From: Stemphylium vesicarium
Taxonomy: Eukaryota; Ascomycota; Dothideomycetes; Pleosporales; Pleosporaceae
NCBI GenBank assembly: GCA_004380135.1
Contig: QXCR01000042.1
Location: 124,001-188,000, forward strand
Length of the DNA: 64,000 bases
Reading direction: 5' to 3'
Both the position numbers and the translations under genes were made by a program. The notes under the pieces are model-generated. The model made no database searches. It was given only the letters and a program-made list of their open reading frames with translations, and was not told the origin of the DNA. Below, in pieces: positions 45,018 through 55,428 of this stretch (position 1 is the stretch's first letter; the number at the start of each line of letters is the position of its first letter).

Positions 45018-45706
45018 TTAGGCTTCCTCGACGGTCTTGGCGGGCTTCTTCATGTTGTTCTTGTACCAGAGGGTAGGCAGAAGGGCGCATGAGACGGTGA
45101 AGAGGACGCTGAGGTGAGTTAGAGATAGCTAAGGATGATGATTGCAATGATGAATTTACCAGAGAGCGATGGTCATACCCCAGACGGTCTTGGCCTGGAA
45201 GCAGTTGCTGCGAGTGACACCAGCCCAGTGGCCCAAGGTAGAGGCGTTTTTGATGCTCTCCACCGTCGCAGTGACGAAGGCGTTGGCGTATTGCGCATCA
45301 ACCTCGGCGGTGGACTTTCCGATCACGTAGCAGTTGAGGAAAGACATAGGCTTTCCAAGGGTGACTGCACAGACGATGAAGGCGATGAGAAGTAGGGAGT
45401 CGACTCCAGCCATTACGAGAAGGCCGAGGTTGGCTTCCGACCAGTAGTAACCCACGCTGACCATGATGTAGAGGGTAGCGATGCAAGTCTGGATGAGTCA
45501 GAATTATGCTGTAGCTGTGCTTTGAAGATACGTACCACACTGAGAGTACCAACAAACTCCTTGGGCGGCTCGACACCAGTTGTGACGATCATCTGGACGA
45601 AGTTGGAGCAGATACCGATGACGAGGATCATGCAGATAGCCTGGAGGACGCGAGCACCGAGGAGCATCATGCTCAAGGGCTTAGCGTTGTAGGTTGGGAC
45701 AGGCAT
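45018..45706 (-). CDS. MARVEL-domain four-span membrane protein
   Basis: I read three exons: 45706-45536, 45488-45160 and 45108-45018 (196 residues). Four hydrophobic spans are visible. They begin at about residues 15 (LLGARVLQAICMILVIGICSN), 57 (VTCIATLYIMVSVGYYW), 77 (LGLLVMAGVDSLLLIAFIVCAV) and 164 (IALCVLFTVSCALLPTLWY), ahead of a short basic C-terminus (KNNMKKPAKTVEEA). The extracellular loop between spans 3 and 4 carries a Cys pair (LNCYVIG and SNCFQAK). Fungal MARVEL proteins of this kind sit in the plasma membrane or secretory vesicles and are linked to membrane microdomains and trafficking. I cannot tell it from the Nce102-like group by eye. Confidence 0.8.
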
Positions 45707-47003
45707 ATTGACTGATTGAGGTGATGTAGGTAGCGAAAGGGTGTTGCTGAAGATTGGAAATCGAGCTGAATGAACGAAGTAGTATGCAACAAGGAATGGA
45801 TAGCAATCTGCACAGCAGAAAAGAATGCGTAGTAGTAGGAAAGTGAAGAAAGACTGAGACCCAGATAGGAAACAAGGAAATAATGAAATAGAGGAAAAAA
45901 AGACAAAAAGGAAGTGAGTTGTGATGAGCGAGTTGTTGATGTGTTTGATGAATGTTATGATGCTGCGGGTCAGCACATCTTATACATCCCGAGTGTTGCT
46001 TGCTACCTCAACAAGTTGTCGAAAGCGGCATAGCTAAACTTGCTGCTATTCTTGCCCATCGCGTGTCTGGACCACAGTGGTTTCAAGGTATCTCGAGTAG
46101 TCGCTGGGCGAGCCAATAGAAAGCGAGAACTGCGGTACTTCGGAAAATGTCCGAGCTGCCGCACTGATGCACGTCGGCGCTTACAGCATGAGAAGTCAAA
46201 ACATCAAAATCTGGGGAAACCATACAGGTCCGCAGATTTAGAGCGGTGCCTGATGAATCTGGAGCCACAGTTACAGGTCTGGATCGGTTGGACGGGAGGC
46301 ATCGTTGCGGCTGTCGTTGTACTTCCGCGGTCCCACATGAACCTCCCGCCCAACCTCGCGCGCGGGAGCTACCTTCTGAAAGTGTTGAGGCTCAAGGAGA
46401 ATTGAGGAAGGTTGAAACGATGTTTGAAGGATCGTTCCCTTCTTTGGAGATGGCGTTGTTCAGAAGACGCGTGCTCTGATGAGAGGACAGCGAAACTTAC
46501 CACCCCAATGCTTGCTTGCAAAGCACGCGTACGCGCGCATACATTGGTCGAGGAGTATATGCAGATGTCGCGTCGAGATGTGGAAAGTGAAGCGTTGTGA
46601 ATGCATAATCGTGCATTCTCTTGATGCGTTCACAGTGCAGCGCCTCTCACGTCGGGAATAGCGCTAGGCATCCTACCCAGGAATCAGAGCCACTGGCCCT
46701 GCGAAGGAGCACACGAAGATACGAAGGTCTTGTCGAGATAAAAGGTGATAACAGGGTGATGTAAGTATAGGTTGTTGATGGCAGATATGACAAGTGCGCC
46801 TTGCGATAGATAGGGCGCTCCCCGCTTTCGACCTCGGGTCAGCTTCAATGCGGCAGGTCCACGCGACCCAGCTGTTAGATAGCAACACGCATATACTCGG
46901 CTTCCGCCCAGACATGTAGCCGATAGATAATACTAGAGGTCTTTAAAGCACTTCATGCGGCCTCGACTCGCATGAATCTCCAAGCTGTGCAATAATAACC
47001 ACA
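45707..47003. other. Divergent intergenic region
   Basis: This lies between the MARVEL gene (minus) and the amidase gene (plus), so it holds both promoters. The part near 45710-45960 is A/G-rich on the plus strand (C/T-rich on the coding strand), as in fungal 5' UTRs. No gene or RNA is visible. Confidence 0.55.
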
Positions 47004-48819
47004 ATGGGTCTCTCAGAGTACTGGCAACACAAGGCCGACTGGTGAGTTGCTCCAAGCTTCATGAAGCTACCCCACACAATGTCCGAAGACACGGCGGGCT
47101 AAGCTTCCACCAGCAAAAGCAAGCAGTCAGAACGCGCCTCAAAGATTGCGACACTTCCATCACCGTACACATCCCCGTTATCTGCGCAAGAACGGTCCAT
47201 TCTCGGCAAGCCCATTCAAGAGCTCGTTCAAGATGTACACAAGCAGATTACCAGCCCCGTTGATATCCTGCGTACATACGGCAAAGTCGCAGTCAAGGCG
47301 CAAGAAAAGACCAACTGTGTAACTGAGATATTGTTCCCGGAAGCTGAGGAGTGGGCAGAGAAAGAAGTCAATCTCAAAGGCCCACTTGCTGGTATCCCCG
47401 TATCGCTCAAAGACTCGATACAAGTAAAGGGCTTTGATATCTCAGTCGGCTATTCAAGGAATGTCGGCAAGCCAGCCGTCGAAGATGGCGTCATGGTCAA
47501 GATCCTCAAGGACGCCGGTGCAGTGCCTTTTGTGAAAACCAACCTCCCCACGACTCTCCTCTCCTTTGAATCCACAAACGACGTCTGGGGCCAATGTAAG
47601 AATCCACACAATGATAAATACTCACCTGGCGGCTCGACAGGTGGCGAGTCGGCGCTTTTGGCATTTGGTGGTAGTCGCATCGGTATCGGATCAGATGTAG
47701 CTGGCTCTGTCCGCGCACCAGCTCACTTCTCCGGATGCTACTCGATACGATGCTCGACTGGACGATGGCCAAAAGTAGGCATGAACACCAGTATGGCGGG
47801 TCAAGAAGCGATCCCGAGTGTTTTCAGCCCCATGGCAAGAACGCTCAACGATCTGACCTACTTCACGCGGAGCTTCATCCAGATGAAGCCTTGGAAATAC
47901 GACTACACTGTCCACCCGCTAGAATGGAGGGAAGACATCGAGACCGAGTTCCGGGAGAAGAAGAAGCTGCGCATCGGTGTTATGAGAACAGACCACGTGG
48001 TAGATCCATCCCCAGCATGTGCGCGCGCTCTAGACGACACTGCAAAAGCGCTCGCCGCTGAAGGCCACGAGGTCTTTGATGTTGAGCCGCCATCTCCATA
48101 TGAAGCTTTACAGCTAGCATCCCATCTTCTCCTCAGCGACGGCGGTAACACCTTCATGAGCCATTTCCGAACCGGCGAGTGGAACGATCTCGGTGCAGCG
48201 CAAATGGTCAAGTACATGCGGCTACCTCGCTTCATCAAGTACGTTCACTACCTGTACATCAAGTACGTCAAGGGCGACGACATCTGGGCCGGCTTGCTCC
48301 GAGACTGGCACCCCAAATCTGCTCATGAGTACTGGCAACTCGCTGGCAAGCGTGAAGCATACAAGGCCAACTTTTATAAGTGGTGGTCTGAGGAAGCAGA
48401 CATGGATGTTATGCTCACACCACCGAATGCGACGCCCGCTGTGCCGCATGGTGGCATGCATGATGCGTGCAGTAGCTGCGGCTACACCTTCTTGTTCAAC
48501 TTGGTTAGTCTTATCACCAAATGTTACTGATGTTATGCTGACAATCATTAAGCTTGATTACTCGGCTGGAATCATTCCTGTCACTCACGTTGACGCTAGC
48601 AAAGATGCGCTTCCTTCTACCTTCAATATGAAAAAGCTGAACGGCGTGGCACAAGGAGCCTACAAGCACTATGATGCTGAGAAGATGGAAGGATTACCTG
48701 TGGCTGTGCAGGTTGTTGGAAGGCGGCTGGAAGAGGAGAAGGTACTCGCGGTTATGGAGAGAGTGGAAGATGCGCTTGAGAAGCATGGTGGACGGTATGA
48801 GCTCATGGAGGTAGACTGA
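47004..48819 (+). CDS. Amidase (amidase-signature family)
   Basis: I read three exons: 47004-47041, 47114-48503 and 48553-48819 (564 residues). The first exon codes only 12 residues and part of a codon, a common trait of this fungal family. The Ser-cisSer-Lys triad is complete: Lys112 in GIPVSLKDS, cis-Ser187 in PGGSTGGE and nucleophile Ser211 in GSDVAGSVR. Further family marks are GAVPFVKTNLP, DVMLTPPNATPAVPHG and GLPVAVQVVGRRLEEEK near the C-terminus. These enzymes hydrolyse C-N bonds of amides; fungal relatives include acetamidase and fatty-acid amide hydrolase-like forms. There is no signal peptide, so it is cytosolic. Substrate unknown. The SVR in place of the more usual SIR is conservative. 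Confidence 0.9.
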
Positions 48820-49934
48820 GAGAATCAAGTCAGGGGGCAATAATATACCTAAATATTAATTTACCAGCTTGCCAAATTGGTTGACACTTGGATGATATGT
48901 ACTTCATCTGTGACTATTGCGAGGCTGTTCTCCGATGGCTGGAAGAGCATTACTCCAATTTAGCACACAACGACGCCTATTCTTATCAAAGGACTCGGTC
49001 CAGTACCAGAGCGAGCAAGTAGCGAGAGCATAGTATTGGTGAATCCGACCCTATCTTATCCTTCTGTGCGGATCCTTGACTCCGTGATTAATATTTAGCA
49101 AGCAATGTTTATAAATGCAATCATCGTCATCACCCCTACCAAAATCCTAGATAACTCTCCAGGGCTACCTGCACGCCTACCAAAAATGAAAAAGCGCTTC
49201 CCACCACAAAATCTATTCCGACAGAATCCCAACTTCCGCATCTCATCACCACAGCCCACCGTCTGAACCACGAATTTCCAGCACCCCTAGTGTACATTCC
49301 CTCCCCATCCATGGCTCAAGCCGTCCGCCCCACCATGCCACTGTCCACAACATAGTCGCGCCGCATCCCAACAAACCATGGCCGCTCCGCTCTGCAATCC
49401 TTTCCTATAATTTGGAATAAGCCACCTAACTTCCGCGTGCGACAAAAGGGCGATTCCAAGACGCGGCCAGCGCGCTCGCATCGAAGCCCGCTGCCAAAAA
49501 AGTCAACGGATCCGCACTTGAATGTCTTGTTTGCCGGAGACAGCCAGGCGCAGGTAGCCCCGCTTTCGTCATAGCGCGTCCCTGAGCTGGCAAGGGGGGA
49601 GAAGCTCTCGTAGCTTGCGCCCCCTCATTACCGCATTGAGAGGGGGAAAAGAGAGGTTCAAACGCAATTGCTTTCCAAATAACTCGTCTGGCCTGATGCG
49701 GAAAAGGTATCCCGCCGTCGAGTGGCTCATGACTGAGGTAACCGCATGCACGATTCCACAATCCAACGATCATCAAGTCTGTCGTCGGGGGCGGCGGCGG
49801 AAAGCTAGCTAGCTCGCAACGCGGCGCTGCTTCCATCACAGTCGCAACTGTGGATATGCTGGCCGCGAGACATGTCCCACAGCCATTGGATCGCCGGCAC
49901 TTGTTACTGAAACCTTAACTGGTAACAGGAACCC

Positions 49935-49953
49935 GGGGGGGGGGGGGGGGGGG
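49935..49953. repeat. Poly-G run (G19)
   Basis: Nineteen consecutive G bases follow ACCC. Such runs are prone to length error in sequencing and slippage in vivo, so the count may not be exact. Confidence 0.85.
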
Positions 49954-50265
49954 ATGTGTTGCGGCTGCACGCGTGCTGCATGTAGCTTGGCCGTGGATTT
50001 ACGCTGCACGCTGCCGCAAAGGCGTATGAGTGGGTTCGCCCATTGACAAATACCTGACCATACCCCCGTAGACCGGTGCGGTCGCCTATTTGCTGCGGAA
50101 GCTGATAACGCAGCCCGGGCAGTGATGGTCCGATGGAAGGAGCAAAGAGCGGGTTGGGCGGGCGCGCTGGCTGGCTTGGAGGGGGGGTAAACGTCAGAGG
50201 GGGGGCTTAGGGCAAGTGGGTAGAGGAGCGGAGGGAGGGGGAAAGTTTGAGTAGAGGGCAAGCTC

Positions 50266-50273
50266 TATATAAA
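50266..50273 (+). promoter_or_regulatory. TATA box of the GFA-family gene
   Basis: TATATAAA lies about 108 bp before the ATG at 50381 and follows G-rich DNA. It is inferred from motif and distance. Confidence 0.5.
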
Positions 50274-50380
50274 CTGTTCTCCTTCCTCCCATAGTACCTT
50301 GTTGTCCATTCCACATCATTTCCCCTCCTTTCTAATCTCGACTTGGAAACAAAAGATATACAACCAATCAGACGATCAAT

Positions 50381-51002
50381 ATGACGGACTTCAAGGGAAC
50401 CTGCCATTGCAAGCAGACGGAGTGGACTGCTACGCTGCAGCCAGACCAGCAGGCGCATATTCTCTGGTAAGTCTGCGCAAAAAAGACAATCCTCTCCTCC
50501 TAGTTGAGAGCGAGATTGGAATCTGTGGAACTAACAATCATTGTCTAGCCACTGCAACACCTGCAAAGAACTCTCAGGCTCAACATACACGCTCAACCAG
50601 ATCATCCCCACCAAGGCGCTCAAGATCACAAAGGGTGACGACTTGGGCAAGTACACGTACAAGGGAGACTCGGGCAAGGGTGTGCACTGCGTATGTCCAA
50701 TTTCCCTTTCCTCTTTTCTCTCAGTTTAGCCTTGCCACTTCAATCTTTCTTCTCCGACCTTTCAACTACAGAATACTAGCTGACCATGTCTCCCATCATA
50801 CGAATAGTACTACTGCAAGAACTGCACCGCACACGTATACCACCAGCAAGAGGCCCTCGGCCCGGACAGCATCGTTCTGAGGACCGGACTGCTGGAACAG
50901 GGTGTTAAGAACTTTAAGCCTGGTGCGGAGATCTTCGGCAAGGACAGGCTGCCGTGGGAGAAGGAGGTTGCGACTACCTTTGATGTTATGCCGCCTTCAT
51001 AG
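50381..51002 (+). CDS. GFA/CENP-V family zinc protein (Mss4-like fold)
   Basis: I read three exons: 50381-50466, 50549-50690 and 50808-51002 (140 residues). The zinc ligands of the GFA fold are complete: GTCHC (Cys8, Cys10), CHCNTCKELSG (Cys29, Cys31, Cys34) and YYCKNCTAHVYH (Cys79, Cys82). The name comes from bacterial glutathione-dependent formaldehyde-activating enzyme, although most fungal members have no shown activity, and formaldehyde binding is disputed for the founding member. It is small, cytosolic and apparently intact. All three exons end or begin at clean fungal splice sites. The stop is about 190 bp from the convergent MsrA gene. A role in glutathione-adduct handling is plausible but unproved. 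Confidence 0.9.
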
Positions 51003-51195
51003 ATTGCTTGGCGTTATTCGCATAGAGAGAGTGGGACAAGAAATATCCGTAACGGAAGAATAGAGACCTCAAAATCCGAAATTACTCTTGAAGCCATGAT
51101 TATTGTTCAATTGTGATGTACATTGGCTAAACCTCTATTCCACATCTATCCCCTCACCGTCCTCCTTTATACCCAATTTCCCTCTAACCCACCGC

Positions 51196-51909
51196 TTAAT
51201 CCACAAGCGGCGGAAATGACCTCAAAAAGTGGCTCGGGCACTCGTAGCCACCGGGGTTATGGTCGAGGTACAATTGATGGTACTCCTCGGCATCCCACCA
51301 CTTGCCCGCAGGCAGAATCTCCGTGGCAACAGCGCCCTTCCACCACTGCTTGTTGACCTTATCGGTTACATCGCGCGCAATCTTTTCTTGCTCGGCGTCG
51401 TGGTAGAAGATGGCGGAGCGGTACTGCGAGCCGACGTCTGGGCCCTGGCGGTTGGCCGTCGTGGGATCGTGCATCTTGTAGAAGAATTCTAGGAGCGAGC
51501 GGTACGTTACTTGGTTGGGGTCGTATACTACTTGCAGTGCCTCGGCGTCTATGTCGCATTTGAAGTTAGCCATCCGGATCTTCCAATCCACACACTCATA
51601 TCCCCAACTGTTGCACAAACACCGGAATTCAACGATCAACCACGAAAAGGAAAATGGTTAACACGTACGACCAGTTCGTCCACTGCATACAGCCCTATAC
51701 CCCGGGTTCTCCGTGTCGCCGCCAATATACCCCACGCGCGCATCATACAGGCCCTTGCCCTTGTACTCTTTGCGATACATGTGCTCGACGCCCCAGAAAC
51801 AGCCCGCAGCCACCGTGGCGGTTTGCGCGCCCGAAGGCACGGTCATGGGTTGCGCGGGCGCGTTGGACATTGTGCTGAAGGGGCGCAGGAGCTTGGTCAG
51901 AAAGGACAT
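51196..51909 (-). CDS. Peptide methionine sulfoxide reductase MsrA
   Basis: I read two exons, 51909-51669 and 51548-51196 (197 residues from the ATG at 51909). The catalytic motif is GCFWGVEH with Cys37, followed by the substrate-pocket blocks GYIGGDTENPGYRAVCSGRTGHAE (split by the intron) and FYKMHDPTTANRQGPDVGSQYRSAIFYH. It reduces Met-S-sulfoxide in proteins and free Met, a repair function against oxidative damage. A second in-frame ATG at 51870 would give the usual cytosolic length. The frame also stays open upstream to an ATG at 52296 and includes a hydrophobic stretch just before 51909. I take that as 5' UTR, but a longer, membrane-anchored or mitochondrial form is possible. It is convergent with the GFA-family gene. 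Confidence 0.88.
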
Positions 51910-54131
51910 GGAAAAGAGGGCGAGGAGGAGGAAGATTACGAGGTTGAAGGTGGGAGACTTCAGATTGGGCGGGAAATCTGTCGTCTCTGAGGGATGTGGT
52001 TTGGGAGGGGGTTTTGTTATGGGATTGATGCGGGTGTTGCGCTGTGGCTGGCGGCGAAAATGGACGCGGACCGCGGCGATGATGCCATGATTTGGACTTA
52101 CAAATCGAGGGGTGCAAAGACATGGCTGTGGCGGGGTCAAGCTTCGGTCTTTCGCCCTTGTCGCACTGGCTCGGCTACACGCTTCACGCGTTCGGATATC
52201 TCGTCTCCAGACTTCGTTCTGCTTGATAGCTTTTTTTCTTGTCATTTCATTTATGTTCGCCATGATTTGACGCGTCGAATTTCGTTCTTTAGCCATACAC
52301 GGTGGCTTTCGCGTGTTGCCCGCACTGCTCCGCTTTGCTAGGTACCTTTACCCGGATCTCGGTCGCAGCGAACCGCCCATGACGGACTGGTGAAGAGCGA
52401 AATACTCCCTCCAGATCTCTTCTCTGTATTGCGGAATTGTCCTGGTTAACCGTTTTAGAGCTCGTCTGGCTGTTTGATGGCACCTGCAGACTTTTACCTG
52501 GGGACATTCTGATTGCCAATCCTCTGATTCAGCGCGCCTTGGCTCGCTCCATTGTCGTTTTGATGGGGCATTTGGAAGGCGATCTGCAGCGGATGGGTGC
52601 TACTCTTCTATGAGCCTCACCAGTTCATAGTCTATATTCTCTACTAATTACGTACATGCCTTAGGCAACAGGCAGTGCCTTGCTCTTGCCAGAGAGAATG
52701 GACACAACGAGATACCCTCATCTCCAGCTTCACCCTTCAATCCAGGCTTGACCGGCCGCCCGGGTCATAATGTTTCCACACGACGTGTGTAATCAACAGT
52801 CAATCTATTCGGCTAGAAAGCTTCACGTCGGCTGCATGACTTGCTTTTGAACCGGCAGTAGTCGTTCCAAGCTCGTACGATGTATCTGTCGCCACAGCGT
52901 GCGCCCGGGTCACCACGTACATTCAACAACAGCACGATGCATGCACCGCGACTAACCTTACAGCGGCTATTTTTAGAGGCGCATCCAGACTTCATATCCG
53001 CCCTTGCAGAACATCGTGCTCGCTAAGATTGATTGTGACAGGGTCTCGAGCACCGATGGAACCACAAGCTTTAATATAAGGTTAATCTCCTCGCCAAGGA
53101 CCGCGTCCTATCTTCGCGTTTACGACATGGACAACCTTGACACATCGCCAGCATCAACAGGCTCGCCTAGGCGAGCAGGAAACTCCAAACCGCCAGTTCC
53201 GCGTCCTGTCGAGGCATTACACACAGTGTCGATTAATCAAGGCTATTGCCCTGGTGCAGCCCCTGCACTCACTTCTTGAATTCTACCCAGCATCCAGGCC
53301 CTGCGTTTCTATTCTAGGCTCGGTACCAAAGGAAAATACATTCAATTCAATTCCGCTTCAATCTACGCCCACAGCGCTGGCCCCAAGCATTTCGGATGCG
53401 AGACACAAGCGAGCATGCGACTCACCTCTCGAGGAAGAAATGAGTAGCTTGGCTATCATCTGATACGCGGTAGTCAAGGGCTCCATGACAAAGGGTTCGT
53501 ATCTGTCATCTAGGGAGTGTATCTATTCACGCGACGAGTGTGCATGAGCACGAATACCTATACCGCCGGCAGTCAGCTCATGTAGGGTCTGCAGCAGCCC
53601 AGAGCAGCAGTAGTCGACAGACGCTGGACCCTGGATTTCTTCGTCTTCTACCGAGAGCTCGATATCGGTACGCGGGCGATCTTGGTATGGGCGAGTACGG
53701 TGTCGTGAAACGAGCTCTGCGGCTACAGCATGCTATAGCCTACTTCAGATATTGGCACTGTGCGTTAGGTCGAGTTCCAGGCATGACAGCGGAATCGTCT
53801 TACAGCTCGGCGAGAAGAACACGAACTCACCTGAGCAGTTTGTGTAGTCTTGGGCCTATCAGGACGAGGGGCCCGCCGGTTCAGCCGTACTCGATATTGC
53901 AACCGGCACTTGGCAGTTGTTATCGTGCTCGGAGTGTAGCTACTATCCCCTCAGAAGAGTTACCGCGGTGCTGGCTAGAGCATCTGGAGGAAGCGAGAAG
54001 GCACCTGTGGAGTGGTATATAACCTGGTGCATATGCCCTCGTTGTGATCATCATCCAGCTTCCATTCTCGGTCTGTTCTTCTACATCAATATCTCTGGCT
54101 TTTTCCGACGATCACCATCTACAATATCAAA
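51910..54131. other. Divergent intergenic region
   Basis: This lies between the MsrA gene (minus) and the DUF4360 gene (plus). The first 390 bp remain open in the MsrA frame. Beyond about 52300 I see no gene. A 160-codon frame at 53540-54022 starts with GTG and has no domain. A TATA element near 54016 serves the DUF4360 gene. Confidence 0.5.
54016..54022 (+). promoter_or_regulatory. TATA box of the DUF4360 gene
   Basis: TATATAA lies about 110 bp before the ATG at 54132, followed by a C/T-rich stretch typical of a fungal start region. It is inferred from motif and distance. Confidence 0.5.
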
Positions 54132-54874
54132 ATGAAGTGGCTCCTAGCTTTCCTTCCTCTCGCAGCTGCGGCACCTGCTCTTCCTTCGATTGAGCTTGGT
54201 GATGCCCCGCCACCTGGTCAGGTATGCTTAGTATTCACGAAGAATGGAGGGATAGTCAACTTAGACAAGACAGGTCAAAATCCGTGGTGTCAGCTATGGA
54301 GGAACGGGTTGCCCACAGGGCACCATGAGCTCCCAGATCAACAGCGACAGGACCGTTATGACGCTCATCTTCGATTCGTACATTGCCTCGATTGGCCCTG
54401 GCATTTCTGTTACCGAGCAGCGCAAGAACTGCCAGCTGAACGTGGACATTGAGTACCCCGGAGGCTTCCAGTACTCAATCTTGTCTGCCGACTACCGCGG
54501 TTACTCTGCCATTCAAAAGGGTGTCTCTGGTACTCTCAAGTCAACCTACTACTTCTCTGGCCAGACAGCCCAGGTAAGAATGTTATACGTATGAAAACGT
54601 CGGTCGGCATTGCTAACACAAGCTCCAGACTAGCACCGAATACAAATTCGACGGCCCCACCAACGGCGACTACCTCAAGCACGACGAAGCCGACAGCACA
54701 TCGGTCGTCTGGGCTCCCTGCGGCACAAACGGCATGCTGAACATCAACTCGCAGGTCCGCCTGACCAGCACCAACCCCAGCGCTACCGGCTTGCTCACAA
54801 CCGACTCCACGGACCTCAAGTTCACCCAAGTCGTGTACGTGCAGTGGCAAAAGTGCACGCCACCTAAGCAGTAG
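54132..54874 (+). CDS. Secreted DUF4360 protein
   Basis: I read three exons: 54132-54221, 54274-54573 and 54629-54874 (211 residues). A signal peptide (MKWLLAFLPLAAAAPA) is followed by a short Pro-rich start. The DUF4360 core then shows VKIRGVSYGGTGCPQGT, TLIFDSYIASIGPGISVTE, RKNCQLNVDIEYPGGFQYSI and a late WAPCG followed by NINSQVRL. Three conserved cysteines (GCPQG, KNCQL, APCG) and a final Cys could form disulfides. The family is common as small secreted proteins in ascomycetes and bacteria and has no established activity. Length is normal. As a small secreted protein it could act in host or substrate interaction, which is only inference. Confidence 0.88.
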
Positions 54875-55428
54875 TAGTTGGCTGATTACGGTTTGTTTGT
54901 AGGCCCGCCAATGGAACGAGTTGGATTAGTGTAAAGGGGCCGTGGGTAGTGAGTGTTGATGGGATGAGATGGAGGAGGTGTTGGAGTTAGGGGTTAGCAG
55001 GTGAATGGAATATTCGTCTCGAGTATTTGCTTGCATTGCTGTGAACTGTCGTGACGTGATAAGTTGGGGTACGACGCAGAGTGGTGGTAGCGTACCAGCA
55101 TAGACCAGACGAGGAGATTGCCATGAGATATATAACGCAATTTCCAGTATGGCATAGGGGAAATCGGAGGTTGTAGGGCCGCCACGTCTATAAGTGTGGG
55201 GGGTGGCAGGGCTGTCTTGGCGTCAGGGTCGGGGTTGCCCGTTTCGAGATCCCTGTCTGTTTACTGTGGCCGTGCGTCCGACAACAGAAGTTCCGACAAG
55301 TTGCAAGACGGTCATACATATCGACCGACCGCCCCCCCGACACGACACCAAACGCTCGCGGTTCTCTGCTCAATATCTAAAGCTGTGCAGTGCAATCGCC
55401 GACTATTTCCACAAATTAGGGCGCAAAC
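54875..55428. other. Intergenic, promoter of the kinesin gene
   Basis: It follows the DUF4360 stop and precedes the kinesin ATG on the same strand. No gene or RNA is visible. A C-run sits at about 55331-55338. Confidence 0.55.

Larger units (their letters stand above)
48820..50380. other. Intergenic region with a poly-G run
   Basis: It holds the amidase 3' flank and, at its right end, the promoter of the GFA-family gene. Frames of up to 141 codons (49426-49839, 49836-50261) have no domains. A run of 19 G lies at 49935-49953, and several shorter G-runs lie at about 50181-50245. Confidence 0.55.

Noticed and set aside
53540..54022. 160-codon plus-strand frame
   Set aside because: It starts with GTG, has mixed composition with no domain, and covers the DUF4360 promoter.
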